From contig JAJZDW010000020.1 in the NCBI GenBank assembly GCA_021851405.1, positions 1 through 64,000 of the forward strand: 64,000 nt of DNA, in the 5' to 3' direction. The translations under genes and the position numbers were made by a program. Origin of the DNA: Pseudomonadota bacterium (GTDB lineage Bacteria; Pseudomonadota; Gammaproteobacteria; Steroidobacterales; Steroidobacteraceae). The notes under the pieces were generated by a model. The model worked only from the letters and a program-made list of their open reading frames with translations, had not been told where the DNA came from and did no database searches. Every line of letters begins with the position of its first letter. The first letter of the stretch is position 1. This document shows positions 18,433 to 27,447 of this stretch, in pieces.

Positions 18433-19129
18433 GCAATGTTCGCCGGCCCAGTGCACCGAACCATCATGCAGTCTCGTACGAATATCGCGTAATGCTTTGA
18501 TTTAAGAGAAGTATTCCAAGCGCCCGCACGCGATGCATCGCCGCAGCATCCAGCCTTGCGCCACGTCCGTGCGGCCCTGGCGGGTGAATTATCCCCCGGT
18601 AGGGAACACCGTCCCCTGCAACCGGTCTGTAAGATCGGCCCCGGCTCTCACGGCCGGGGGTAGAACGAACAACGCTTCTTGCGGTCATGACGCCGGGATT
18701 TCTCGTCAGGGTCGGTCATGGTCGCACGGTCGGGGGCGCGGTATCCGTCTCTCGCGCAACATGCTAGGGTCGGCCCGCGTGACCGGGGGATCAGGTCAAT
18801 GCCACCATTCGAACGTCGGTCGGGGGCGTCGGTGCAGTCGCCACGAAGCTCAGTCGTCATCGGCAGGGCCTCTCCACGCGACCGATCCCTCATTGAAACT
18901 CACCGCGCAGCGCGAGCCGACGGCACGGAACGGTGCCGAGCGACACGATCACTCAAACGGAATTCGACATGATCGGGAGGCGTGAGTCCATCCCATCGCC
19001 AGAGGGTTCCTCAGCCAATTCGAGCCCCAGAATCGTCACCCAGCGGCGGCGAACGCCGCCGCTGGGTGCGTGGATTTTTTGCGCCGCCCTGGCGCGCAGC
19101 AACACGCATTTTCCACGACGGACCTCAAT
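18433..19129. other. Gene-free stretch upstream of the tandem DoxX-like gene
   Basis: About 700 bases without a supported gene. It contains one strong hairpin with a T-tract at 19037-19080. Near 18770 a CATGCTAGGGT sequence resembles a -10 region, but no matching gene begins there. Confidence 0.45.
19037..19080 (+). terminator. Stem-loop with downstream T6, terminator or attenuator
   Basis: A 15-bp perfect stem (19037-19051 CACCCAGCGGCGGCG with 19054-19068) has a 2-base loop and is followed 6 bases later by TTTTTT at 19075-19080. It sits 50-90 bases before the start of the membrane gene at 19130, so it could act as an attenuator in that gene's leader or end an unseen upstream transcript. Confidence 0.55.
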
Positions 19130-20068
19130 ATGAACAACGATCACTTTGATGACACGCAACGCAAGGCGCTGCGCCTGCTGACCCGGGTATTCGGCCTGGT
19201 CTGGCTGGTGAACGCAGGCTTTCAGGCAATGGCCTGGCTGGTCGTCGCGAACGCGCACGGGAACTTCCTGCACGTGCTCGCAAAGCCCGCCTCGAAAGTC
19301 CCCGCGGCCGTGCGTCCGCTGCTCCTGGCCGCACTGCACGGAGCCCAGGCGGTCGGCCCGAAGCCCGTGGCACTGGTGATGGTCGCCATTGCGGTTCTAC
19401 TCGCCGCGGCGCTGCTGAGCGGGCGGAAAGTCGCATGGGCGGCACGCATCGGCGTGTGCTACAGCGTCCTCTGCTGGGTCTTCCTGAACGGCTTTGGCTA
19501 CCCCTATAGCGGCGGGCAGACCGATCCCGGCGTATTCGTGGCGTACGCGATCGCATTCCTGTTCGTATGGTCGGTCGCGCCGCTGCTCGAGGGACGCGGC
19601 CCCGATGAGCCGAAGAGCGCGAACCGCCTGTGGGAGGTGGCGCGCCTGAGCTTCGCAGTGCTGTGGCTGTTCGATGCCTTCCTGAAGTGGCTGCCGGCGT
19701 TCCTGCTGCATTTCACCAGCCAGATCACCGGGGTGATTCCCGGTCAGCCGCACTGGATCGCCGTATGGCTCGGGTTCGTTGCCGCCCTCGTCCATGCGGT
19801 CGGTCCCATCCCGGTCGCCGTTCTGGTCGCACTGTCCGAAACGGCGATTGCGGTGGCGCTGCTGAGCGGGAAATGGCTCCGGCTCGCGATTCCCTTCGGC
19901 ATGGCCTACTCGCTGTCGGTCTGGATGACCGCGGAGGCCTTCGGCGGTCCTTATTCGAGCGCCGGCACCGGAGTTCGGGGCAACGTGCTCGGCAACGTGC
20001 TCATTTATCTGATCCCCTTCCTGTTCCTGTGGATTGCCGAGTCGCGCCGGCGCGCGGCACAGGCCTAG
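19130..20068 (+). CDS. Membrane protein with two DoxX-like halves
   Basis: 312 aa from the ATG at 19130. It has about eight transmembrane helices, and two halves resemble each other: first half LLTRVFGLVWLVNAGFQAMAW ... LLSGRKVAWAARIGVCYS ... GYPYSGGQTDPG; second half RLSFAVLWLFDAFLKWLPAF ... LLSGKWLRLAIPFGMAYS ... GGPYSSAGTGVR. Each half looks like a four-helix DoxX/DoxD-type unit, suggesting an internal duplication. DoxX-like proteins are quinone-linked or accessory membrane proteins; no redox residues are obvious here. It is solitary, with two hairpins between it and the convergent receptor gene. Confidence 0.68.
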   Translation: MNNDHFDDTQRKALRLLTRVFGLVWLVNAGFQAMAWLVVANAHGNFLHVLAKPASKVPAAVRPLLLAALHGAQAVGPKPVALVMVAIAVLLAAALLSGRKVAWAARIGVCYSVLCWVFLNGFGYPYSGGQTDPGVFVAYAIAFLFVWSVAPLLEGRGPDEPKSANRLWEVARLSFAVLWLFDAFLKWLPAFLLHFTSQITGVIPGQPHWIAVWLGFVAALVHAVGPIPVAVLVALSETAIAVALLSGKWLRLAIPFGMAYSLSVWMTAEAFGGPYSSAGTGVRGNVLGNVLIYLIPFLFLWIAESRRRAAQA

Positions 20069-20079
20069 TCGATGCGACA

Positions 20080-20115
20080 CCGATGGGTGCAGCGCGATGA
20101 CGCTGCGCCCATCGG
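20080..20115. terminator. 15-bp stem-loop between convergent genes
   Basis: CCGATGGGTGCAGCG at 20080-20094 pairs with 20101-20115 with one G-T wobble and a 6-base loop. It lies 12 bases after the stop of the DoxX-like gene, facing the receptor gene, and is likely a bidirectional terminator. Confidence 0.6.
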
Positions 20116-20170
20116 TCTGCGCCCTCTTCGCACTGCGCACGGTCCATCCGAGTCAATCCGGACCGACCTC

Positions 20171-20206
20171 TCGCCGGTAGCGCCAGGGGGTTCGGCGCTA
20201 CCGGCG
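20171..20206. terminator. 14-bp stem-loop between convergent genes
   Basis: TCGCCGGTAGCGCC at 20171-20184 pairs perfectly with GGCGCTACCGGCGA at 20193-20206 across an 8-base loop. It lies 35 bases past the receptor stop on the minus strand; no T-run follows. Confidence 0.6.
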
Positions 20207-20240
20207 AGTCCCCTTCGAGGCCGGGAGCGCCCTTCTCGCC

Positions 20241-23200
20241 TCAGCGCAGGTGATACCGCACCGTCGCATACACGTAGCGGCCGCGCGGATCGCCGTAGGT
20301 CAGGTCATACCCGCCCACGAAATTGTTCGCAATCGACCCGTAGTTCGTGTAAGGCGGGTCCTGATTGAACAGGTTAATCACCCCGACCGTGAAATCGAAG
20401 TGACGCAGACCGGCATAGGACACCTGCGTATTGATCGTGTCATACGCGGCGACGTCACGCGCAACCCGTGTGATCGTCGAGGGGGTATCCATATAGGCCT
20501 CTTGGTAATTCTGGGTCGCCGAGAACTCCCAGGACGCCGTCCTATACCCCACGGTCAGGGTGTGCCGCCAGCGGATGACGGCGCCTCCCGTCTCACCCAC
20601 CGACGAGAGACCCTGGTTCACAACGTCGGTCCAGGTGCCGTTGTAGTTCTGCACTGCGTACTTGTAGAAATACGCACCATTGGCCCGCACAAAGACATCT
20701 CCGGGCCCCAAACGCTTGTCATAGCTGAGCGTGACGTCAAGGCCACTGAGGTAGGTCTTGAAGAGATTCGCGGCCGTCTGGCTGATCGAGACGATGTTGC
20801 CCGATGAGTCGCGAGTGACGAAGCGGGAGAATTCCGCGGCCGTCTGGGTATTTTGCAGAATGACTGAATACGGCAGGCCGCCGCTTGCAATCTCATTGCG
20901 CATGTAAATCCAGAACGAATCCAGATCCAGGCGCAGGCCATGCGTCGGTTCGAGGACCATGCCCAGGGTATAGTTGATCGACTTCTCCGGCTTGAGGTTC
21001 GGGTTGCCGCCCGTGACCGTCGTGAACTGCTCGCTGCAGGCCGGATTGTTCGGGTTGAACACCGGACACTGCACCGGATCTCGCGTTCCGTTCGACGTGA
21101 CACTGAACGTCTCTGGAGCATACAGATCGAGGAGTGATGGCGCGCGGAAGCCCGTTCCGGCAGATCCGCGCAACTGCAACCACCGCAGCGCCTTCCAATG
21201 CAGCCAGAGTTGTGGATTGACAGTGCTGCCTACCGTTTGGTAGTGATCCCAGCGGACCGCAATGTCTCCCTGCAGCGAATGCACGATGTAGCCGTTCAAC
21301 TCAAAGTACGCGGCCTGAGCGGTTCGTGAGGCGGATTCGGGCAGCGAATTGCCCCCGAGACCACCGACATTGCCCTGCTGCAGCACCGTCGCAGGCGAAA
21401 AGTCGTACGTCTCACGACGCAGCTCTGCTCCCACGGCGAGTCGCAGCGCCCCGGCCGACAGCTGCGCGATCTTGCGGCTGGCGCTCGCATCGACACTGGT
21501 CAGTGTGGTCTTGGTCGAATAGTCCTGGCCGATGAATTGGTCCGCTTGCGCTTGCGCGAGTGCGCTTGCGTCCTGGGTCGGTCCGAACGGATTGATGACG
21601 CCGGAGTCGAGCAGCGGCATGATCGTTGAATACAAGGGCCAGCCATGCTCCAGATTGTCGGACAAGGCCGTTTGGCCGAACAACAGCGAGCCGTTGTAGT
21701 GCCAGCCAATGGCGTTTCCCTTGATCCCAGCCACCGCTCGCGTCGTGTTCGTGCGGTCGTAGGTCGCTCGGATGCCATTGGCGAAATCACGATAGATGAG
21801 GTTCAGGGGCTGCCCGGCGAGTCCATGGGACGCCGCCCAGGCCGTCGGATAATAGGGACTCGAGGGCGGCAACAGAAATGCGCCTTGTCCCGGTTTGGCA
21901 TTTGGATTGTTGTAGCCCGGATACTGCGTCGCGAGCAGGTTGGACAGATAGGAAATATACGGGTTTCCCGGCAACAGCGGATTGAGGAATGCAAGCGGCA
22001 CCGGTTGCGTATAGGTGGTCTGGCGCACCTGTGAGAACAGCACATTGCCGTAGAACTCGGTGGAGTGAGTCAGGCGATAGGTGCCGTTGAGAATGAGACT
22101 GTAGCGGGATCGCTTCGGCTGGAGCGAATCGTAGGGCGAATTATCGAATCGGCACTGAGTCGGGTAATTGGCGTCGTTGAGGGACGTGGGGGCGCAATTC
22201 CCGACCTGCGGGCTGTAGACGCCGCCGTGCGGCAGGACTGCGTTGGGCGGAATGAGCACGTTCGCCGGGAAGGCGAAAAATGACGTCACGTCATTGCCAT
22301 AACCCGGGCTGTACCGACTGGCGTAGGAACGCGAAGAGCCCATGATGGGCGATTTGTGGTCGTACTCGAGTCCAATGCCAATGTTGTACCGATCTCGTTC
22401 GAGTGATCCGGTGCCCGCGTAGACCGAGATATCCTCGGCGGTGCCGCCGCCCGCCTGAGTCGGGGCCCCGATCGTCGCGCTCGCATCCAGTCCCTGGAAG
22501 TCCGATTTCAGAATGAAGTTCACCACCCCCGCGATCGCATCACTGCCGTACACGGCAGACGCACCGTTCTCGAGGACTTCTACGCGCTGCACCGCAGCGA
22601 GCGGAATGGAGCCGACGTCGACTGTATCGCCCGCCGTACTGACCGGCATCCGCAGTCCATTGACGAGCACGAGCGTACGGGCCGCGCCGAGCCCATGCAG
22701 TGAGACCGTCTCGATTCCACCGGTGGTGAAGCCGGTCGCCTGCGCCGACGTGACGCTTCCGACGCTGCTGGTCGAGGTCACCTGCTGCAGCAGTTGCGGG
22801 ACGCTGGTCGCACCCGAAAGCCGGATATCTCGCCGGCTCAGCATCTGCACGGGCAGTGCATTGAGGGTATCGACGCCGCGGATGCGTGTACCCGTGACCA
22901 CGATGGCGTGCAACGTGGCGAGGCTGCCATCCGAGCCGCCTCGGGCCGGCGGTGGATCGGCTGCCGCGCGGGCAGCGGCGCCGTCGAAGGTGGTGCTCGG
23001 GACCTGCCGAGCGCCGCCCGCGTTCAACGCCTCGGGATCGCCGACCTTGGGGTCGGACCCTGCGGCCACACCGCTCGCAGGTGGGTCGGCCGCCGTTTGG
23101 CCCGCGAGAGGCACGATCGTGATCGTATGCACGTCGATGTACCGGAACGTCAAGCCGGTGCCGGCGAGCGCGTGCTGGAGGGCTTCAGAGAGCGTGAAGC

Positions 23201-23414
23201 TTCCGATCACCCCGGGACTGCGGCGGCTCGCCACCTCTGTCGAGGGGTAGACGATCTGGAAGCCAAATTCCTGCGCGAGGCTGCGCAGCGCGGGGCGCAG
23301 GGGCTCCGGCGGAATATCGGTACTGATCCGGGTGGTCGCGGTTTGCGCCACCGCACCGGCTGGTACTCCGGCCACGGCCATACCCAACGCCACAGCGATG
23401 ACTTCGGCCCGCAT
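20241..23414 (-). CDS. TonB-dependent receptor with N-terminal signalling (STN) domain
   Basis: 1057 aa. A signal peptide (residues 1-23, ending GAVAQ) is followed by an STN domain at about 30-105 (IPPEPLRPALRSLAQEFGF, VIGSFTLSEALQHALAGTGL), a Pro/Ala-rich linker, the TonB box LHAIVVTGTR, a plug (VLVNGLRMPVST, VEVLENGASAVYGSDAIAGV) and a barrel ending YVYATVRYHLR. STN domains pass ligand binding to a FecR-type anti-sigma factor, and the FecR and ECF sigma genes lie directly upstream on the same strand. The ligand is unknown; the plug style (SVGSVTSAQATGFTTGG) is that of proteobacterial receptors of the 1,000-residue size class, often for oligosaccharide or siderophore-like substrates. GGGGAG precedes the ATG. 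Confidence 0.9.
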   Translation of the reverse strand: MRAEVIAVALGMAVAGVPAGAVAQTATTRISTDIPPEPLRPALRSLAQEFGFQIVYPSTEVASRRSPGVIGSFTLSEALQHALAGTGLTFRYIDVHTITIVPLAGQTAADPPASGVAAGSDPKVGDPEALNAGGARQVPSTTFDGAAARAAADPPPARGGSDGSLATLHAIVVTGTRIRGVDTLNALPVQMLSRRDIRLSGATSVPQLLQQVTSTSSVGSVTSAQATGFTTGGIETVSLHGLGAARTLVLVNGLRMPVSTAGDTVDVGSIPLAAVQRVEVLENGASAVYGSDAIAGVVNFILKSDFQGLDASATIGAPTQAGGGTAEDISVYAGTGSLERDRYNIGIGLEYDHKSPIMGSSRSYASRYSPGYGNDVTSFFAFPANVLIPPNAVLPHGGVYSPQVGNCAPTSLNDANYPTQCRFDNSPYDSLQPKRSRYSLILNGTYRLTHSTEFYGNVLFSQVRQTTYTQPVPLAFLNPLLPGNPYISYLSNLLATQYPGYNNPNAKPGQGAFLLPPSSPYYPTAWAASHGLAGQPLNLIYRDFANGIRATYDRTNTTRAVAGIKGNAIGWHYNGSLLFGQTALSDNLEHGWPLYSTIMPLLDSGVINPFGPTQDASALAQAQADQFIGQDYSTKTTLTSVDASASRKIAQLSAGALRLAVGAELRRETYDFSPATVLQQGNVGGLGGNSLPESASRTAQAAYFELNGYIVHSLQGDIAVRWDHYQTVGSTVNPQLWLHWKALRWLQLRGSAGTGFRAPSLLDLYAPETFSVTSNGTRDPVQCPVFNPNNPACSEQFTTVTGGNPNLKPEKSINYTLGMVLEPTHGLRLDLDSFWIYMRNEIASGGLPYSVILQNTQTAAEFSRFVTRDSSGNIVSISQTAANLFKTYLSGLDVTLSYDKRLGPGDVFVRANGAYFYKYAVQNYNGTWTDVVNQGLSSVGETGGAVIRWRHTLTVGYRTASWEFSATQNYQEAYMDTPSTITRVARDVAAYDTINTQVSYAGLRHFDFTVGVINLFNQDPPYTNYGSIANNFVGGYDLTYGDPRGRYVYATVRYHLR

Positions 23415-23542
23415 AACCTGTCTCCCCGAATTGTTTTAATCGATTCTGAGCGGCCCGCGTCACGCGCAAGGTCGCAACGCCGGCTCTCTGCGCAATATGA
23501 GCGTGGATGGGGCGGTTTTATACCCCCCCGGGAGGCGAAAAC

Positions 23543-24652
23543 TTATTGGACCGCTTGACGGGTGATCAGCACCCGTCTGCCGACCTCCGTCACCTTGATG
23601 CCGGGGTACTGCCGGAGGAAGGCGATCAGAGAGTCCGGATTGGTCGAGACGAACACCCCATCAATCCTGAAGGTCTCGAGCGAAGGCGACGCGATGACCA
23701 GGTGCTGCGCGTTGTAGCGGTTGAACTCTTGCACCACGTTGCGCAGATCAGTGGAGGCAAAGATGAGCTTGCGGTGGACCCAGGCGATGGCATCCCGCGT
23801 GTTCGCCGGTACCGGTCGCAGGCGGCGCGTCGGGGAGACGGTCACTTGCTGACCGGCGGTCAGGTAAACCGTGGACCGACCCGCCGTGCGGAGCATGGCC
23901 AATGGCCTGAGCCGGTTGGAGGCTGGCGCCTCGGGCGGACGGGGACGCGCAACGACGACTTTGCCCTCGATCACGGTGACGATCGCCTCGGCGTGAAGCA
24001 AATTCACATCGAACTGCGTGCCGATCGCGCGCACGACGGTTGCGCGGCTGCGCACGATGAACGGTCGATCGGCTTCGTACGTATCGGCGAAGAGTGCCTG
24101 GCCGCGCACCAGGTCGATCTCCCGCTCGTGCTCGGTGTAGCGCACGATAATCCGCGAGCGCGCGTTTAGATCGACCACCGAGCCATCCGCAAGCGTGATG
24201 CTGCGCTTCTGGCCGACGCCAGTGGCATACGAGGTCGTACCGGCGCGGACCCAGAGCGTGATCAGCCCTGCCCCGATGAGCGCGAGCGCTCCGGCAGCCC
24301 AGGACAGGCGGGCCAGCGTCAACCCCAGGGGCCGGTGCCGGTCCGACGCGGGAGGCGGGGGAGCGCCCGGAAACGGGACGAGGTTGTCCGCGTCCGTAGC
24401 TTCGGCGATGAGCGCCTCTTTGGAGAATCGTGCGCCGACGTCCAGAGCGCCGGCGTGGTTCCAGCGCGAAGCCACCTCGAGGTACGCCGTCATGTGCGCC
24501 GGGGCTTGCTGCAACCAGGCGTAGAACCCCTGGCGCGTCCTCTCGTCCGCCGGGGCGGCGCGGAATTCCACGAACCACACGCAGGCCTGCTCGTAGACCT
24601 CTTGTGAATACCGCTTGCCGATACGTGCGCTCACGGTCTGCCTACTGTGCAT
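23543..24652 (-). CDS. FecR-family anti-sigma / signal-transfer protein
   Basis: 369 aa. The cytoplasmic N-terminus has the DUF4880 pattern (EQACVWFVEFRAAPADERT, FYAWLQQAPAHMTAYLEV). One transmembrane helix follows at about residues 110-132, then a periplasmic FecR domain (ITLADGSVVDLNARSRI, REIDLVRGQALFADT, VVRAIGTQFDV) and a C-terminal STN-interacting part (FNRYNAQHLVIASPSLETF). In the Fec model it binds the receptor's STN domain outside and the sigma factor inside. Its start overlaps the sigma gene by 11 bases, so the two are coupled; the receptor gene follows after 128 bases. Confidence 0.92.
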   Translation of the reverse strand: MHSRQTVSARIGKRYSQEVYEQACVWFVEFRAAPADERTRQGFYAWLQQAPAHMTAYLEVASRWNHAGALDVGARFSKEALIAEATDADNLVPFPGAPPPPASDRHRPLGLTLARLSWAAGALALIGAGLITLWVRAGTTSYATGVGQKRSITLADGSVVDLNARSRIIVRYTEHEREIDLVRGQALFADTYEADRPFIVRSRATVVRAIGTQFDVNLLHAEAIVTVIEGKVVVARPRPPEAPASNRLRPLAMLRTAGRSTVYLTAGQQVTVSPTRRLRPVPANTRDAIAWVHRKLIFASTDLRNVVQEFNRYNAQHLVIASPSLETFRIDGVFVSTNPDSLIAFLRQYPGIKVTEVGRRVLITRQAVQ

Positions 24653-25157
24653 CCAGATGCTGGTGAAGCTGCTGAAGCGCCTTGGCGAGGTACTTCTTGG
24701 CCATCGGAAAGGAAATGCGCAGCTCGCGGCTGATTTCCTTCAGGGTCATGCCGTATTGGCGGTGCAGCACGAACGTGGCGCGCGCCTTCGGGGAGAGCCG
24801 CTCCAGCGCGTGCGTGAAGGCTTCCAGGCATTGCTGACCGTGGGCTTGCAGGAGCGGGTCAGCATCCGGCGAGGCCGGCAGCTGCGCCAGCAGTTCCTCG
24901 GCCTGCACCGACGGCGGGATGGCGGAATGCTGCAGCGCATGCTGCTGCGCGACATGCAAGGCGACGGTAAAAAGGTAGGCCTCCGGGGAGCGAATCGCGT
25001 CGCCATCGGGAACGCGCAGCATCCGCAGAAATACCTCCTGAGTCAGGTCCGGGATGTCCGCAGGGTTACGGACGCGGAAGGAGAAGAAACGCCGCAATCG
25101 CTCGCCCTGAGAGTGTGCGAGCGCCGCGGCGAGGCTCGGGGACTTATCCGGTGGCAT
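24642..25157 (-). CDS. ECF RNA polymerase sigma factor (FecI-like)
   Basis: 171 aa. Region 2 is visible as RRFFSFRVRNPADIPDLTQEVFLRML and region 4 as FTHALERLSPKARATFVLHR with YGMTLKEISRELRISFPMAKKYL. Length and context place it in the FecI-like (iron/TonB) ECF group. It starts a sigma-fecR-receptor set, so it probably directs transcription of the receptor gene, and FecR controls its activity. A TATAAA on the minus strand at 25217-25222 is a candidate -10 for this gene. Confidence 0.92.
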   Translation of the reverse strand: MPPDKSPSLAAALAHSQGERLRRFFSFRVRNPADIPDLTQEVFLRMLRVPDGDAIRSPEAYLFTVALHVAQQHALQHSAIPPSVQAEELLAQLPASPDADPLLQAHGQQCLEAFTHALERLSPKARATFVLHRQYGMTLKEISRELRISFPMAKKYLAKALQQLHQHLDAQ

Positions 25158-25216
25158 GGGCGATCGGCGCTAGAGACCTGTGCATTCGTTGTTCAAAGAT
25201 CGCACTCAGTGCCCAA

Positions 25217-25222
25217 TTTATA
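25217..25222 (-). promoter_or_regulatory. Candidate -10 box of the ECF sigma gene
   Basis: The minus strand reads TATAAA here, about 60 bases before the sigma gene start. A -35 match is poor (GACTTT at 16-base spacing), so this is a weak call. Confidence 0.3.
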
Positions 25223-25460
25223 CCCTGTTCCCGAAAAAAAAGTCCCGTTTCAACGCGCCGGCGCCCGTCCGAGTCCTCGGCACAGACCGCGCATCGGCGC
25301 GAGCGACGGTCAATTGCCGGTCCGAGCTCCTACGCTGCGACGACCCTCGGCACCGGACCTGATGCGTTGAAAAACCCTTTTAGATTCAATGCCATCGGGT
25401 TTTAATTGACGGTCATTTCTCGCGGCGCGTGACCGCATCCCGATGAGCGGATCCAGCCCC

Positions 25461-25482
25461 CGTCCCGAGAGACTCCGGGACG
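25461..25482 (-). terminator. Short hairpin behind the peroxidase gene
   Basis: CGTCCCG pairs with CGGGACG over an 8-base loop, 12 bases after the stop on the minus strand. No T-run follows, so the terminator call is weak. Confidence 0.35.
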
Positions 25483-25494
25483 TCCCCGGTTCGC

Positions 25495-26541
25495 TCAGCG
25501 ACTGAGAAGATCCCCGGGCGTCGGCGGCAGGCGCGGCATGGTCTGTACCGGGAACGGTCCGGTCAGGGCGGTGAGGAACGTCACGATGTCGCGGACCTGC
25601 GCATCGGTCAGCGTGCGGTTCAGCTGGGTCGCGCCCATCACCCGCACGGCCTCGGGCAAGGTCTTCACCGAACCGTTATGGAAATACGGCGCGGTGTACA
25701 CCAAATTGCGCAGCCCCGGGACACGCCAGACGTTCTTGTCAGCGTCGCGATGCGTCACGTCGTAGCGTCCCAGATCGCTCATCAGATCGTACTTTTGGAC
25801 ATAGGGGTTATCGGTATAGATCGGGAATTTCATGTAGAACCCCGTCCCCATCGGCAGCGCAGGGCCGCTGAAATTCGCTCCCTGGTGACACCCGGTGCAG
25901 CCGACCGCCGCAAACGTCTGCATCCCGCGCACTTGTTCGGGCGACAGGGCATTGTGGTCGCCCAACACGTACCGGTCGTAAGCGCTGCCCGGCGTAATCA
26001 AGGTGCGTTCGTATGCGGCAATTGCCTTGGCGGCATTGTCCATGGTGATGACCTGGCCCGGCCCGAACGCCTCATGGAAGTACGGCTCATAGCCGGGAAT
26101 CCTGTCGATTCGGGTGACTTCCTCCGTGAGATTCTTCATACCCATCTCGACGGGGTTGGCCGGCGGACCCTTGGCCTGCTCCTCGAGCGTGGCGGCCCGA
26201 CCGTCCCAGAACTGCACGGACAGGAACGCCGCGTTCCACACCGTGGGTGCGTTCCGGACGCCTCGCTGTGCTTCGACACCGATGGAGACTGGCCGATGAT
26301 CATCGCCGCCTTCCATGATGTTGTGGCAGGAGAAACACGAGACCGTTCCGGTCGATGAAAGACGTGGATCGAAGAAGAGCATCTTGCCGAGCCGAATCTT
26401 GGCGGCCGTGGTCGGATTGTCCGCGGGCGCAGGCGCCGCCGTCGGGAGCGCCTGCCAGCGCACGGCAGTCTGCGCAGCGGCCGTCCCGCCGATCAGCACG
26501 CCCACGATCACGACCAGAGTGCGATAGATGCGAATATTCAT
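25495..26541 (-). CDS. Di-haem cytochrome c peroxidase family protein
   Basis: 348 aa from the ATG at 26539-26541, preceded by GGTGAGGG. The signal peptide (about residues 1-23, ending GTAAAQ) exports it to the periplasm. It has two CXXCH haem motifs, CFSCH and CTGCH, plus the family strings LGKMLFFDPRLSSTGTVSC, RNAPTVWNAAF, QFWDGRAATLEEQ and TAPYFHNGSVKTL. Such enzymes reduce hydrogen peroxide with electrons from small cytochromes or cupredoxins; MauG-like relatives instead oxidise protein side chains, and I cannot separate the two from motifs alone. It is monocistronic. Confidence 0.9.
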   Translation of the reverse strand: MNIRIYRTLVVIVGVLIGGTAAAQTAVRWQALPTAAPAPADNPTTAAKIRLGKMLFFDPRLSSTGTVSCFSCHNIMEGGDDHRPVSIGVEAQRGVRNAPTVWNAAFLSVQFWDGRAATLEEQAKGPPANPVEMGMKNLTEEVTRIDRIPGYEPYFHEAFGPGQVITMDNAAKAIAAYERTLITPGSAYDRYVLGDHNALSPEQVRGMQTFAAVGCTGCHQGANFSGPALPMGTGFYMKFPIYTDNPYVQKYDLMSDLGRYDVTHRDADKNVWRVPGLRNLVYTAPYFHNGSVKTLPEAVRVMGATQLNRTLTDAQVRDIVTFLTALTGPFPVQTMPRLPPTPGDLLSR

Positions 26542-27447
26542 GGCTTTGCCCTCACCCGGCACGAGCACCTGCGCGAGCGCCGCGATGCCCGGCACTCCTC
26601 CGACCCGCCCGGGCGGAGAGCCGAGCATCTGCGCCCATGGACGAGGCCTGACTTGCTTGTACGCCGCTGCCGCCCGTGTTTCGATTCGGGCAGATACCTA
26701 CGGGACGACCGCACGGCGCTGGATCCATGGCGTTCCCCGGGGTGCACAGTGCGAACCGCGACCTCAACCACGCGTTGGGCACAGCCATTTGGACTACGAC
26801 ACTTGAATCGCCTTTTCCAACCATATGATGTACTGCGGTGGCCTACCGATGCGCAAACCGCGTACCGTCAGGTGCAGAACACACGAGCATGGTGCGGTCT
26901 TCCCCGCTCAGCAGCCCACGCACTTCGACTCCTACGACGACAACGGCGAGACCTACGCCTACCGGCACGGGCAGTACTTCCTGCAGCGCATCGGCACCGA
27001 ACGGCGCGCCGCCGTCGTGCAGCTGACGCTCGGTGTCGTGCGCAGCCGCTGCACACCGGCGCGGTGCCGCTCCCTGTTCGTCCTGCACCGATCGGTTCGG
27101 TCCTGTCACTTCCGTCGAACTGCCCTTCGAACACCGCGCGCAGATCCGTGTCGTGCCGCACATGCGGTGATCGCCTCGAGGATCCTGTCCGAGTGCCCGC
27201 CGGACCCGCAGCCCGGGCGAACCGGGGGGCGTCCCAGTTTGGAACAGTCCCCGCGCCGCTCGTCACCGACGGCGTGAGGGCCGGCCGTCGGGCGTCGGCT
27301 GTGCTATATGCAAACGGGGCCCCTCTGCGGCGCGTCCGGTCGGTGCCGATCTGGCCCGATCCGGCGGCCTTGAGCGTGGACCGCCCGCGCGCACGGGCAT
27401 CGTTGCGCGGGGTCCACGGTTCGCCATCGTTGACCTGCGAGCACCGC
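26542..27447. other. Decayed stretch between the peroxidase and GNAT genes
   Basis: About 900 bases without an intact gene. Its middle part holds a glycoside-hydrolase-like fragment (26882-27100). The rest gives only arginine-rich shadow frames. The peroxidase promoter (minus) lies at the left end. Confidence 0.5.
26882..27100 (+). pseudogene. Fragment resembling the C-terminal domain of a GH31-type glycosidase
   Basis: In one frame this reads AVFPAQQPTHFDSYDDNGET, then YAYRHGQYFLQRIG and later RSLFVLHRS. The string FxxYDDxGxTYAYxxGxY is typical of the C-terminal beta domain (DUF5110-like) of family-31 glycosidases. No catalytic domain is present on either side, and the frame breaks up after about 70 codons. 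This is a gene relic; the family assignment rests on one short motif. Confidence 0.45.

Larger units (their letters stand above)
25158..25494. other. Intergenic region upstream of the ECF sigma gene
   Basis: About 340 bases. No gene. It holds the probable sigma promoter near 25217, an AAAACCC/GGGTTTT inverted repeat near 25373-25405, and a short hairpin (25461-25482) behind the peroxidase gene. No Fur box was found. Confidence 0.5.
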
